Shown: one piece after another, positions 9,619 through 18,608 of the stretch
Numbering within the stretch: the stretch's first letter is position 1
Layout: each line of letters starts with the position of its first letter
NCBI GenBank assembly: GCA_964539095.1
Contig: CAZIFL010000008.1
Span: 29,179-93,178, forward strand
Reading direction: 5' to 3'
Source of the DNA: DAIPKP01 sp964539095
Lineage (GTDB): Bacteria > Synergistota > Synergistia > Synergistales > Aminiphilaceae
Length of the DNA stretch: 64,000 bases
Notes under the pieces: model-generated
Told to the model about the DNA's origin: nothing
What the model saw: only the letters and a program-made list of their open reading frames with translations
Databases searched by the model: none
Program-made: the position numbers and the translations under genes

Positions 9619-10953
9619 ATGCCTCGATTTTTCAAATTGCTGATCCTCTTTCTTTCCTTCAGCCTTTTCTGCACCTTCTGGCTCTGGGGACAGCGGGCAC
9701 GTGCGGAAGGCCCGGAAAAGATTCTGAACCTGAACTCCATTCTGGAACTCGCCCAGGAACGGAACTTGGATATCCAAAAATCCCGACAGGAGCTTCTCCG
9801 GGCGGAGGGAAAGGATTTTGAAGGCCAAGCGGGGTATCTTCCCCACCTGGATATTACCGGTAGCTACATGCAGCAGAATAACACCCTGAACGAAAGAGGG
9901 GATAAAGGATCTTCCGGGGGAAGTATCATCCTCAGCCAAACCCTCTACGAAGGGGGGAAAAATAAGGCCAAGAAAAACCAGGCGATCTTTTTCCGGGAGG
10001 GGGCAAACCAGGAAATTGAACTCACCACCCAGGATGTATTCTACCAGGTCCTCGACACCTACTACGACGTGCTTCTCGGAAAGGCAAACGTCCAGACCGC
10101 CGAGGATGGCTTGGCCTACGCCCGGGAACATCTCCGGGAGACCGAACGGAAGCGGATTCTCGGCATCGCCACGAACTTCGAGGTGATCCGGGCGGAACAA
10201 CAGGAGAGTGCCCGAAATACCGAACTCATTACCGCCAAAAACCAATTAGAGTCCGCCAAGATCGACCTACTCACTCTGCTACGGCTCCCCCAGAAAGAGC
10301 GCTACGATTTCCAGGGGTCGCTGACATACACCCCCTTTCGAGGAGAGCCCGATGCATCTCTTGAGACGGCCCTGCAGAAGCGCCCGGATCTCCAGAAGGC
10401 CCACTCGGACGTGGCCTTTCAGCGGGAGCAGGTGATCGTGGAAAGAAGCGGCTCCCTCCCCCGGGTGAGCATCTACGGCAAATACAGCTACGACGACCCC
10501 GCCAGCAACTACGACAACGAGGAGAACACCTGGAGCGCAGGAATTCAAGTCTCCTTTCCCATCTTCGACGGCAACGAAGCTCTGGGAAAGGCTCTTCAGG
10601 AGAAGGCCACCATGCATCAGCAGGAGCTGGGAGTAGCCCAGAAGGAGGAGGAAATTAAACGAGAGATCGCCCACGCCTTTCTAAACCTCACCAGCACCGA
10701 GGAGGCGGTCTTCTCCACAAAGAAAAACCTTGAGCTTGCCCGGGAATCGCTACGCCTCGCCCAGGTGGGCTATCGGGAGGGTGTGAGCACCCAGTTGGAT
10801 GTGCTGGATGCCCAGACCACCCTCACCCTGGCAGAAAAGGAATACAGCGGAGCCATCAAAAAACATGCCCTGGCCATAGTAGCCCTGGAGAAAGCCCGGG
10901 GTACTCTCGGCACCGCATCCGTGGCCCATCTTCTTGAAGGAGGAACTCAGTAA
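9619..10953 (+). CDS. TolC family outer-membrane efflux channel
   Basis: The protein has 444 residues with a signal peptide (about residues 1-30). It carries two homologous outer-membrane efflux repeats rich in long Gln/Ala/Glu helices (for example residues 40-240 and 245-430), the hallmark of TolC beta-barrel and coiled-coil channels. The ATG follows GCAGGAGG and lies 2 bp after the permease stop. Its stop codon overlaps the adaptor start by one base, so translation is probably coupled. It would trimerise in the outer membrane and form the exit duct for the RND pump encoded just upstream. Confidence 0.92.
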   Translation: MPRFFKLLILFLSFSLFCTFWLWGQRARAEGPEKILNLNSILELAQERNLDIQKSRQELLRAEGKDFEGQAGYLPHLDITGSYMQQNNTLNERGDKGSSGGSIILSQTLYEGGKNKAKKNQAIFFREGANQEIELTTQDVFYQVLDTYYDVLLGKANVQTAEDGLAYAREHLRETERKRILGIATNFEVIRAEQQESARNTELITAKNQLESAKIDLLTLLRLPQKERYDFQGSLTYTPFRGEPDASLETALQKRPDLQKAHSDVAFQREQVIVERSGSLPRVSIYGKYSYDDPASNYDNEENTWSAGIQVSFPIFDGNEALGKALQEKATMHQQELGVAQKEEEIKREIAHAFLNLTSTEEAVFSTKKNLELARESLRLAQVGYREGVSTQLDVLDAQTTLTLAEKEYSGAIKKHALAIVALEKARGTLGTASVAHLLEGGTQ

Positions 10954-12107
10954 TGTCTTCGTACCGCCATACCGTACAACGTTTTTGCGGCGCTTTTCTT
11001 CTTTCGGCCCTTTTAGGGGTGCTCCTTCTGGGGGTGCTCCCTGCTCTGACACCCCCCGCCGAAGGTGCTCCCGCCCGGGTGGAAGTGCTTTCTCTGAAGC
11101 CTGTTCCTCTAGTAGAACAGGGGTTCGAGGAAAGTGCCACTCTGGAGGCTAAAGAAGAAGTTACGCTCTATGCCAAGGTTTCCGGACGGCTTGAAGAGCT
11201 TTTTAAAGCTAAGGGAGAGGCTGTTACAAAAGGGGAAACCATCGTCCGGCTGGATCATCGGGAGAAGGACGCCAAAATCCGCTCCGCCCAGGCCCAAGTG
11301 CTGGTGGGAAACGCCCAGCTTGCCCAGGCCCAGGCGGAATTAGAAAATGCCGCCATGGAACAAAGTCGTTACGAGCGGCTCTTCAAGGAGGGGTACGCCA
11401 CCCAGCAGCAACTGGATAGCAAAAAGACCCTCTACCGCACCGCCAAGGCCCAGGTGGATCTTGCCCAGGCCCAGCTCCGAGCCTCTCGGGCAGAGGTGGA
11501 AGCCCTGAGAGTGGATCTCTCGGAGTACACCTTGAAGGCCCCTTTCAGCGGGGTCATTCTGGAGGATTACGACCAATCCCGGGGAAACATGATCACCCCG
11601 AGTAACCCGGTGGTACGTCTGGGGGATACGGATATTCTTAAGGCCGTCGTACGGGCCCCGGAGAGCCGTGTCTCCAGGATCATCCCCGGTATGCCCGCAA
11701 AAATTACAGTCCGGGGGATGGAGAACACCAGCTTCGAGGGAACCGTGCAGTTCGTCAGCCCCTTCGTGGATAGTGACACCCGCACCACTCGGATAGAGGT
11801 GCAGGTGGATAACGCCGCCACAGGGCATCGGCTTCGCCCGGGGATGTTCGTTCAGGTTCTCTTCGTGGAGCATCGGCTGGAAAATCCTCTTATGATCCCC
11901 GCCGATGCCGTGACGCAGCGCAACGGCGATTTTTTGGTCTTCACGGTGCAAGACGGAAAGGCCTTCCAGCAGAAGGTAACCCCGGGAGTGCGGCATGGAG
12001 AGAACCTCCAGATTCTGGATGGACTCGCTCCGGGGGATCTCCTCATCATTCGGGGGGGACGGAATCTGAACTCCGGAGATGAGGTACAGCATGACCCTAT
12101 CTCCTAA
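10953..12107 (+). CDS. RND efflux periplasmic adaptor (membrane fusion protein)
   Basis: This 384-residue adaptor has an N-terminal signal or anchor segment (residues about 10-35). It is followed by a lipoyl/barrel-sandwich half, an alpha-helical hairpin rich in Ala/Gln (about 100-200: RSAQAQVLVGNAQLAQAQAE) and the returning half (YTLKAPFSGVI). A beta-barrel and a membrane-proximal domain complete the HlyD/AcrA fold. It joins the permease to the TolC channel across the periplasm. The start codon overlaps the tolC stop and AAGGAGGA precedes it. Having the adaptor after the channel gene is less common than adaptor-permease-channel. Confidence 0.92.
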   Translation: MSSYRHTVQRFCGAFLLSALLGVLLLGVLPALTPPAEGAPARVEVLSLKPVPLVEQGFEESATLEAKEEVTLYAKVSGRLEELFKAKGEAVTKGETIVRLDHREKDAKIRSAQAQVLVGNAQLAQAQAELENAAMEQSRYERLFKEGYATQQQLDSKKTLYRTAKAQVDLAQAQLRASRAEVEALRVDLSEYTLKAPFSGVILEDYDQSRGNMITPSNPVVRLGDTDILKAVVRAPESRVSRIIPGMPAKITVRGMENTSFEGTVQFVSPFVDSDTRTTRIEVQVDNAATGHRLRPGMFVQVLFVEHRLENPLMIPADAVTQRNGDFLVFTVQDGKAFQQKVTPGVRHGENLQILDGLAPGDLLIIRGGRNLNSGDEVQHDPIS

Positions 12108-13488
12108 GGAAGAATCGCGAAAAAACCGAGCCTTTTTAGGAAAGGATCCCATAGGCCCTCTTCTGGCAAAGCTCTCTCTCCCCGCCATGGTGGGAATGCT
12201 CGTTATGGCATCCTATCAGGTGGTGGATGCCATCTTTATCGGTCGGGGGGTGGGGACCACCGCCCTGGGGAGCATCACCATCATTTTCCCCATCACCATG
12301 CTCATGGGAGCCGTGGCCTTCATGATCGGAGTGGGGGGAGCTTCGGTGATCTCCCGGGCCCTGGGGGCAGAGGATCACCTGCGGGCAGAGAGGGCTTTCG
12401 GAAACGTGCTCTTTCTTATTCTCTGCGCAGGACTTCTCATTCCTCTGGGAGTAGGAGCCTTTCTGCATCAGATCGTCTACTTCTTCGGTGCCCGGGATCC
12501 CATTCTCCCTTACGCGGTGATCTATCTGCAGACCCTGCTTCTCGGAGTACCCCTGAACATCTTCGCCATGAGTTCCAATAACGTGGTTCGGGCGGAGGGA
12601 GAGGCGAAAACCGCCATGATGACCATGATTTTGGGGGCTCTGGTAAACGTGGTGCTGGACTGGCACTTCATTTTTAATCTTTCCATGGGCATCCGGGGGG
12701 CCGCTCTGGCCACCATTATCGGTCAGGGATGCTCCGCCCTCTGGCTTTTCGCCTGGTTTTTTCTGCGCCGCCGGAGCTGCCTAGAGTTCTCCTGGCAGAA
12801 TCTGATTCCCCAGAAAGCCATGATACGGGAGATCCTTGCCATCGGTTTTTCGGACTTTCTCCGCATGGGAGCCATAGGGATGGTGGGGGCTATCTCGAAT
12901 ACCACCATCTTCCTCTACGGGGGCTCCCTTTTCGTGGCGGCCTTCGGGGTAATCCAGCGGATCTTTGCCCTCATCTTCATGCCCATCTTCGGGATCTCCC
13001 AGGGGGCTCAGCCCATCGTGGGGTTCAACTTCGGGGCAGGACAGTTTCATCGAAGCCGGGAGACGATACGCCTGGCAAGCTTTGTGGCTACGATCTTCTC
13101 CTGCGCTGCCTTCGTAATCTTGCAGCTCTTTCCCGCACAGATTATGGAGTTTTTCTCTCCTGACCCTCTGCTGGTAACAACGGGAATACGGGTAATGCGT
13201 CTGGTGAGCCTGGGGCTCTGGCTGGTGGGCTTTCAGGTTATCGGGGCCACGGTCTTTCAGGCCCTGGGGAAGCCCCTCCCCGCCATGATCCTCTCCCTCT
13301 CCCGGCAGGTGCTCTTCGTGCTCCCCCTGATGGTCACCCTCCCTCGGTTTTTCGGCATCACCGGGGCCTTGAGCACCTTTCCTCTGGCAGACGGCCTCTC
13401 CGCCCTGGTAACCCTCTGGCTTGTGCGGAGGGAGCTACGGCTTCTGACGGATCTTGCCCCGGTGCTCTCCGAGGAAAATCCGGCATAA
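12091..13488 (+). CDS. MATE family multidrug efflux transporter
   Basis: This protein of about 465 residues has twelve predicted membrane helices in two similar halves. Typical MATE sequences include MASYQVVDAIFIGRGVG near the start and PIFGISQGAQPIVGFNFGAG in the second half. Members exchange Na+ or H+ for cationic drugs across the inner membrane. The start overlaps the end of the adaptor gene. The ATG at 12091 is favoured because GATGAGG lies just upstream; the in-frame ATG at 12079 would add four residues. It is the last gene of the TetR-controlled operon, so one regulator appears to control both a tripartite pump and a single-component pump. Confidence 0.92.
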   Translation: MTLSPKEESRKNRAFLGKDPIGPLLAKLSLPAMVGMLVMASYQVVDAIFIGRGVGTTALGSITIIFPITMLMGAVAFMIGVGGASVISRALGAEDHLRAERAFGNVLFLILCAGLLIPLGVGAFLHQIVYFFGARDPILPYAVIYLQTLLLGVPLNIFAMSSNNVVRAEGEAKTAMMTMILGALVNVVLDWHFIFNLSMGIRGAALATIIGQGCSALWLFAWFFLRRRSCLEFSWQNLIPQKAMIREILAIGFSDFLRMGAIGMVGAISNTTIFLYGGSLFVAAFGVIQRIFALIFMPIFGISQGAQPIVGFNFGAGQFHRSRETIRLASFVATIFSCAAFVILQLFPAQIMEFFSPDPLLVTTGIRVMRLVSLGLWLVGFQVIGATVFQALGKPLPAMILSLSRQVLFVLPLMVTLPRFFGITGALSTFPLADGLSALVTLWLVRRELRLLTDLAPVLSEENPA

Positions 13489-13510
13489 GAGCCTCTTGCC
13501 TCCGGACACC

Positions 13511-13568
13511 GCGGCATAGAAAGAGCCCCCCGGAACGTTTTTCTTCCGGGGGGCTCTTTCTATGCCGC
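13511..13568. terminator. Bidirectional terminator between MATE and NhaC genes
   Basis: A perfect 25-bp inverted repeat (13511-13535 with 13544-13568) has an 8-nt T-rich loop. It lies between the converging MATE and NhaC genes and can fold on either strand. Confidence 0.87.
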
Positions 13569-13586
13569 ACAAAGGGACTTCAACGG

Positions 13587-15098
13587 CTATACCAGTTTCT
13601 GTCCCCACAGTCTCCCGAAAAGAAGAACCAGAAGAACGAGAAATCCCAAGGCCAGAAAAAGAACCAGAGGAGAACCAACAAATCCCGCCACCACGTAACC
13701 CAGGGAACTCGCCAGAGCCACGGTCAAGGCATAGGGAAGCTGGGTCTTCACGTGATCCACATGGTCACAGCTTGCCCCTGTGGAGGAAAGAATGGTGGTA
13801 TCCGAGATGGGAGAGCAGTGATCTCCGAAAAGGCCCCCGCTGAGAACCGCCGCGATGCTCGCATACATGGGGGCCCCCAGGCTGTGAGCCATGGGCATGG
13901 CTATGGGCAGGAGAATCGCAAAGGTTCCCCAGGAAGATCCCGTGGCAAAGCTGATACATCCTCCGGTAAGGAAAATAATGAGGGGAACACTCCATCCGGG
14001 AATAGTTCCCTGGGCAAGGTTCACGATATAGGATGCGGTACCCATATTCTTGCAGACAGAGCTGAGAGACCAGGCAAGCACGAGAACCACCAGAATATAG
14101 AACATATCTTTCATGCCGCTACCATATATTTTAGAGGCTTCTCCAAGGGTTTTGATGCGAGATTTTACCATCATCAGGAGACAAGCCATGGCTCCGAGGA
14201 AATACCCCACCGAAAGGGCCATGCGAATCATGGAACCCGAAACCTGGGTAAAGGGAAAGCCCAAAGGAGCGAGGAGCCCAAAGAAGCAAACAAAAAGAAT
14301 CAACAGGGGAAGGCCGATAATCCATCCCGAAGGGGTAGCTTCAGAAGAGATCTCAATAGTCTCCGAGGGGCGCATGGGAACCGAACCGGGCCAAAAGGTC
14401 TCTCCCGTATCCAGGGTTCTCCTTTCCGCTTTGTACATGGCAGAAAATTCAACCCCGAGAAAAGCCACCAAGGGAACCATCAGTAAAACCCCCAGAGGAT
14501 AAAACTGGAAGGGAATGGCCTTGATAAAGGCTCCCCATTCGGATTCCTGGATTCCCAAAATCTCAAACTGTTTTTGAATCAATCCCATCACGTAGATACC
14601 CCACCCGATGAAAGGCACCAGAATGCAAACGGGGGAGGATGTGGAGTCAAGGATCCACGCTAATTTTTCCCGACTTACTTTCAACCGGTCCGTCATGGGC
14701 TGGAAGATAGGCCCTAAAAGGAGGGCATTCGCAAGATCCGAAAAGAAGATGCTTAATCCCCCCAGCCATGCCGCAACCTGTACCTGCCTGCGGTTGTGTA
14801 CGAGATGGGCAGATTTCTGAGCCAGCACTGCGGCACCTCCGGATTTTGTTATGAGAGCCACAAAACCCCCCACAAAGGAGAGCAATACGATAACACTCGC
14901 ATTAAAACTATCCGCCACCTGAACAAAGAAATAGTCTTTTATGAGATAGCTTATCCCTTCTATGGGATTCCAGCCGTGCAGAATGGTAACTCCCACAAAG
15001 GTTCCCAGAAAGAGCGCAATAATAACGTTACGATACCGTATTGCAATAAGTACTGCGATGAGGGGGGGGAGAATTGAAAGAAATCCAAAATTTTCCAT
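13587..15098 (-). CDS. NhaC family Na+/H+ antiporter-like membrane protein
   Basis: This 503-residue protein has about 11-12 membrane helices. The second half carries the conserved NhaC-type segments FLTGGCISFATGSSWGTFA and GGLFGDHCSPISDTTILSST. The start is set at MENFGFLSILPP because GGAGG precedes it; an upstream in-frame ATG lacks such a site. Members exchange Na+ for H+ or, in some branches, for organic acids or amino-acid products. It lies 135 bp downstream of argH on the same strand. The argH-nhaC-gntR grouping fits amino-acid catabolism, but whether the substrate is only ions cannot be told. Confidence 0.9.
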   Translation of the reverse strand: MENFGFLSILPPLIAVLIAIRYRNVIIALFLGTFVGVTILHGWNPIEGISYLIKDYFFVQVADSFNASVIVLLSFVGGFVALITKSGGAAVLAQKSAHLVHNRRQVQVAAWLGGLSIFFSDLANALLLGPIFQPMTDRLKVSREKLAWILDSTSSPVCILVPFIGWGIYVMGLIQKQFEILGIQESEWGAFIKAIPFQFYPLGVLLMVPLVAFLGVEFSAMYKAERRTLDTGETFWPGSVPMRPSETIEISSEATPSGWIIGLPLLILFVCFFGLLAPLGFPFTQVSGSMIRMALSVGYFLGAMACLLMMVKSRIKTLGEASKIYGSGMKDMFYILVVLVLAWSLSSVCKNMGTASYIVNLAQGTIPGWSVPLIIFLTGGCISFATGSSWGTFAILLPIAMPMAHSLGAPMYASIAAVLSGGLFGDHCSPISDTTILSSTGASCDHVDHVKTQLPYALTVALASSLGYVVAGFVGSPLVLFLALGFLVLLVLLFGRLWGQKLV

Positions 15099-15233
15099 GT
15101 TAAAAACCTCCGCTCCAATTATTATGATTTCGCATCCTTCTCCGGCGGCAAGGACGCTTTCCCTTGGGGACAAAAAACCTTTCCGGAGAAAAGTCGCTTT
15201 CTCCCCTTCAGGAACCTGAAAAATCCTGCAAAC

Positions 15234-16634
15234 CTATTTTGCCAGATGCAGCTCCATCTCGTTGTGCAGCTTCGACACCAACTCCTTTCCGGCGGCAATC
15301 TGCCTTTTCACCTGTTCAAAACCGGTCCCTCCCTCGGTATTCCGGGCCTCCACCGCCTTGAAAGGAGTAAGGAGAGCGAGAAGATCCTCCTTCACTTCAG
15401 GGATCAGGCTCTGCCATTCCTCCAGAGTAAGGGTATCCAGATCCCGGTTCTTCTCCTGGCACCACCCCACGGTACGCCCCACCTTCTCGTGGGCATCCCG
15501 GAAAGGGACTCCCACTTTAACAAGGTATTCCGCCACATCCGTGGCGAGAATGGTGCCTCCCGCAAAGGCCGCTTTCGCCCGCTCTTGGTTCACCTCCACG
15601 GTACGAAGAAGGGGGGGGAGAATTTCCAGTACACCGAAAAGTGTTCCCAGGGAGCGCAGGAGCGCCCGCTTATCCTCCTGAAGATCCCGGTTGAAGGTGG
15701 AAGGAAGTCCCTTGAGGTTGATCAGAAGATCGAGAGAATGCCCGATCACCTGCCCCGTCTTACCTCGAATGATCTCCAGTACATCGGGGTTCTTCTTCTG
15801 GGGCATCATGCTCGATCCGGTACAGAAGGCATCCGGGAGAACGATCCATTTGAACTCCTGGGAATTGTAGATAATCAGATCCTCCGCCAGACGGCTGCAA
15901 TGGATCATAAAGAGAGAGGCAAAGTGATGATAGTCTGCCTGATAGTCCCGATGTCCCACGGTATCCATGCTGTTAGGGGAGATGCTGGTGAATCCCAAAA
16001 CCTCCGCCGAAATGCGTCGGTCCAGGGGCAGGGTGGAACCCGCCAGGGCACCGGAGCCCAGGGGAGATTCATCCAGAGAGTCCAGAGCGAAGAGAAGCCT
16101 GCGCGCATCCCGATGAAAGGCGGCGAAATGGCTCATCCAGTAGTGCCCCATGCTGACGGGTTGCGCCTGCTGCAGATGGGTATATCCGGGAACCACCAGC
16201 TGAAGATGACGCTCCGCATTGTGAAGAAGAACGGACATCAGTTCCGAGAGGGCAAGCCCCATCTCCCCCATTTGCCTGCGCAGATAAAGACGCACCGTGG
16301 TGCTCGCCTGATCGTTCCGACTGCGCCCCATGTGGAGCTTGGCCCCCAGGCTTCCGAGAATTTCGATGAGCCGGGATTCTACGTTCATGTGCACATCCTC
16401 AAGCTCCACCGAGGGCTCCAAAGCTCCGGAGAGCACCTCTTGGCGAACCTCTTCGAGCCCCTCCAGAAGCTTGGCCCCCTCCTCTTCCGTAAGAAGCCCC
16501 ACCTTCACCAGCATCCGAACATGCGCCATGCTTCCCCGTATATCATCTTCCGCCATGGGCCAGTCAAGATCGAGAGACTGGGTAAATCGCTGCACCACTT
16601 CTGCGGTGGCCTCTTTGAAACGTCCTTTCCACAT
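15234..16634 (-). CDS. argH: Argininosuccinate lyase
   Basis: The protein has 466 residues, normal for ArgH. It carries the fumarate-lyase signature GSSMMPQKKNPD, the substrate-binding region HMGRSRNDQ and the TAGSTLP-like segment ALAGSTLPLDR. It splits argininosuccinate into arginine and fumarate in the cytosol. The start is placed at MWKGRFKEAT, 8 bp after GGAGG. No other arginine-synthesis gene (argG, argF) is nearby. Its neighbours are a GntR/FCD regulator (upstream on the same strand) and an NhaC transporter (downstream). In amino-acid-fermenting Synergistota it may serve catabolic interconversion as much as biosynthesis; that part is inference. Confidence 0.95.
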   Translation of the reverse strand: MWKGRFKEATAEVVQRFTQSLDLDWPMAEDDIRGSMAHVRMLVKVGLLTEEEGAKLLEGLEEVRQEVLSGALEPSVELEDVHMNVESRLIEILGSLGAKLHMGRSRNDQASTTVRLYLRRQMGEMGLALSELMSVLLHNAERHLQLVVPGYTHLQQAQPVSMGHYWMSHFAAFHRDARRLLFALDSLDESPLGSGALAGSTLPLDRRISAEVLGFTSISPNSMDTVGHRDYQADYHHFASLFMIHCSRLAEDLIIYNSQEFKWIVLPDAFCTGSSMMPQKKNPDVLEIIRGKTGQVIGHSLDLLINLKGLPSTFNRDLQEDKRALLRSLGTLFGVLEILPPLLRTVEVNQERAKAAFAGGTILATDVAEYLVKVGVPFRDAHEKVGRTVGWCQEKNRDLDTLTLEEWQSLIPEVKEDLLALLTPFKAVEARNTEGGTGFEQVKRQIAAGKELVSKLHNEMELHLAK

Positions 16635-16702
16635 ACAAAAAACCTCCTTCACAAAGAGATAGCCCTCCCTCGGGAGGGGGATAGGATTTTAGAAAAAAGA
16701 CT

Positions 16703-17401
16703 CTACAGCTCCTCCGAAGGAGGCCCCCCTCCGCGGGAGACCCGACCGATGAGATCATCGAAGGTGGTTCGTATATGTTTTGCCATGAAAGCTCCCGCTT
16801 TTTCGGGGTCCCCTTCGGCAATGGCCTCCACCAGTTCGGCATGTCCCTGACAACTATGGGAGAGGTCCGGATCCCGCAACAGTTTCCGGGAAGAATCCAC
16901 GGGGACGTAAAATTTATCAAAGAAAAAACAGTAAAGCTCGGAACGCCAGAACAACTGCGGAAAAAGACGGAGAAGATAGGGATTACCCGAGATGCGGGCG
17001 ACACTTTCATGAAGTCTTTCATTGAAAATAAATACCTCGGGATCTCCCGAACGGTAGGATTCCCTCTCTTGCTGCAGGATGTTCCGTAACAACGCTACAT
17101 CTTCTTTTCCCGCATGTTTTGTGGCCAGCATGGCGGCATCCCGTTCGAGCAGAAGCCGAGCATGAAAAACATGACGCATATCCTCCCCCGTGAGATGAGG
17201 GACGCAAACCCCTTCTCCCTCCCGCTGGTCGAGAAGCCCCTCTGCAATAAGACGCCTGAGCACGTTCCGCACGGGAGTCCTGCTAACCCCAAGGCTTTCA
17301 GCGATTTTACTTTCCACAAGTCGAACTCCCGGGAGATACTCCTGAAACAAAATTTTCAACAATATCTCCCGATGAATACTCTCTTCACTGGAATTCTTCA
17401 T
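16703..17401 (-). CDS. GntR family regulator with FCD ligand domain
   Basis: This 232-residue protein has a winged-helix GntR domain (residues about 5-70: VESKIAESLGVSRTPVRNVL, then RRLIAEGLL). It is followed by a helical FCD domain (about 80-215) with the usual metal-ligand positions (FNERLHESV, SCQGHAELVEAI). Members sense small organic acids or amino acids. The start MKNSSEESIH is preferred because GGGGGG lies just upstream; an ATG 21 bp further up has no site. It directly precedes argH and nhaC on the same strand, so it may regulate them, but no operator was identified. Confidence 0.9.
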   Translation of the reverse strand: MKNSSEESIHREILLKILFQEYLPGVRLVESKIAESLGVSRTPVRNVLRRLIAEGLLDQREGEGVCVPHLTGEDMRHVFHARLLLERDAAMLATKHAGKEDVALLRNILQQERESYRSGDPEVFIFNERLHESVARISGNPYLLRLFPQLFWRSELYCFFFDKFYVPVDSSRKLLRDPDLSHSCQGHAELVEAIAEGDPEKAGAFMAKHIRTTFDDLIGRVSRGGGPPSEEL

Positions 17402-17561
17402 CGGCACCCCCCGCTCGAACATGCCAGATATATTGAGTACATGTTGGGATACAGCAATAAAAACTGCTTTGCGTACGCCATGGTATCTTTTTTGGTATTT
17501 TCTGTCAACGTGCTCTCCGAAAATCTCTTTCTTTCGAGAAGCACGAAAAGAGACTCTCTAC

Positions 17562-17610
17562 GCGCAAGAGCGCCCGAAGCCGAAGCCTTGGGCGCTCTTG
17601 CGCTTTTTTT
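17562..17610. terminator. Strong hairpin downstream of EamA gene
   Basis: A perfect 14-bp GC-rich stem (17562-17575 with 17590-17603) has a 14-nt loop. The T run (17604-17610) follows on the plus strand, whereas the adjacent genes run on the minus strand. For them the hairpin is followed by a weaker T stretch. It probably ends the EamA transcript before the gntR promoter. Confidence 0.6.
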
Positions 17611-17651
17611 CATCGATACTTTTTTCTTATCCCCGGAGGGGAAACCCCTAC

Positions 17652-18545
17652 CTACCGCCGGGACATTGCCCTGCGAAGAGGGGCCCAGAGAGGGCCTATC
17701 TCACAGAGAAGCACCCCTGCGAAGATGCAGAGCCCTCCGAAAATCATGGGGAGGGTAAAGATCTCTCCCAGCACCACCACTCCCACCAAGGCGCCGAAGA
17801 GAGACTCCAGGCTGAGAAGGATCGCCGCATGGGTAGAGGGGGTATACCGCTGGGCCCAGTTCTGGATGAGGAAGGTGAGCACCGTACAGAAGAGAATGGC
17901 GTATCCCAGGCTCATCCAGGCGGAGGTGGGCACGCTTTCGGGCCAGGACTCGAAAAGAAACGCACAGAACATGCTCACGCTCCCCGCCACGAAAATCTGA
18001 AAAAAGACCAGCACAATCACGTGGTGTTTCGCCACATAATGCTCTATCCCCAGAAGATGGGCCGCAAAGAAGACCGCTCCGGCGAGGCTGAGCCAATCCC
18101 CCTGGTTCATCCCTCCCCAGAGATTTCCCTGGTATCCCAGAAAGGCTACCCCGGCACAGCAGAGAAGGGCAGCAAGAAAAATCCGCCCCCCCGGAAAGAT
18201 CCGATGCCATGTCCATACGAGAAGGGGGACAAGAACGACGTAGATGGCGGTAAAGAAGGCCTGTTTACCTGCCGTGGTATACTGAATACCCAGGGCCTGG
18301 AGAAAAAACCCCAGAAAGATAAAACTCCCCAGAACGATTCCCGCCTTGCAATCCCGGATATCCCAGGGAAGAAAGAGAAGCGCCGGGGCAAGACAGAGGG
18401 CTCCACCGAGAAAGCGCATGCCCACGAGATAGAAGGGGGGAATGCCCGCCACGGCTCCCTTCATGGCCACAAAACTGGTGCCCCAGAGAAAGGCCACGAA
18501 GAAGAGCACTCCGTCCGCCAGAAACATTTTTTTGCGCGCATCCAC
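17652..18545 (-). CDS. EamA/DMT family transporter
   Basis: This 297-residue protein has ten membrane helices made of two EamA repeats. The first begins FFVAFLWGTSFVAMKGA and the second covers about residues 150-285. It starts at a GTG after AGGAGG. Members export amino acids, metabolites or drugs across the inner membrane. It is a clear paralogue of the next gene upstream (18609-19505): both share WGT.FVAMK, YTT..KQAFFTA.YV and YTPS.HAA throughout, pointing to a tandem duplication. The two differ at many positions, so the duplication is old. The substrate is unknown. Confidence 0.9.
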   Translation of the reverse strand: MDARKKMFLADGVLFFVAFLWGTSFVAMKGAVAGIPPFYLVGMRFLGGALCLAPALLFLPWDIRDCKAGIVLGSFIFLGFFLQALGIQYTTAGKQAFFTAIYVVLVPLLVWTWHRIFPGGRIFLAALLCCAGVAFLGYQGNLWGGMNQGDWLSLAGAVFFAAHLLGIEHYVAKHHVIVLVFFQIFVAGSVSMFCAFLFESWPESVPTSAWMSLGYAILFCTVLTFLIQNWAQRYTPSTHAAILLSLESLFGALVGVVVLGEIFTLPMIFGGLCIFAGVLLCEIGPLWAPLRRAMSRR

Positions 18546-18608
18546 GGTGAGGAACCTCCTTTTCTACGCTATTCTCGGATATCCTCAAACATTCTCGAAA
18601 CCCGCCGT

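Noticed and set aside
15185..15204. Small hairpin between argH and nhaC (GGAGAAA/TTTCTCC)
   Set aside because: The stem is short and the T tract is several bases away; too weak to call a terminator.
16655..16685. CCCTCC/GGAGGG inverted repeat between gntR and argH
   Set aside because: A 6-bp stem without a T tract; it may be chance in GC-rich sequence.
15246..16850. Long open frame (534 codons) on the plus strand opposite argH
   Set aside because: It is antisense to a clear argininosuccinate lyase gene, has no recognisable domain and reflects high-GC codon bias.
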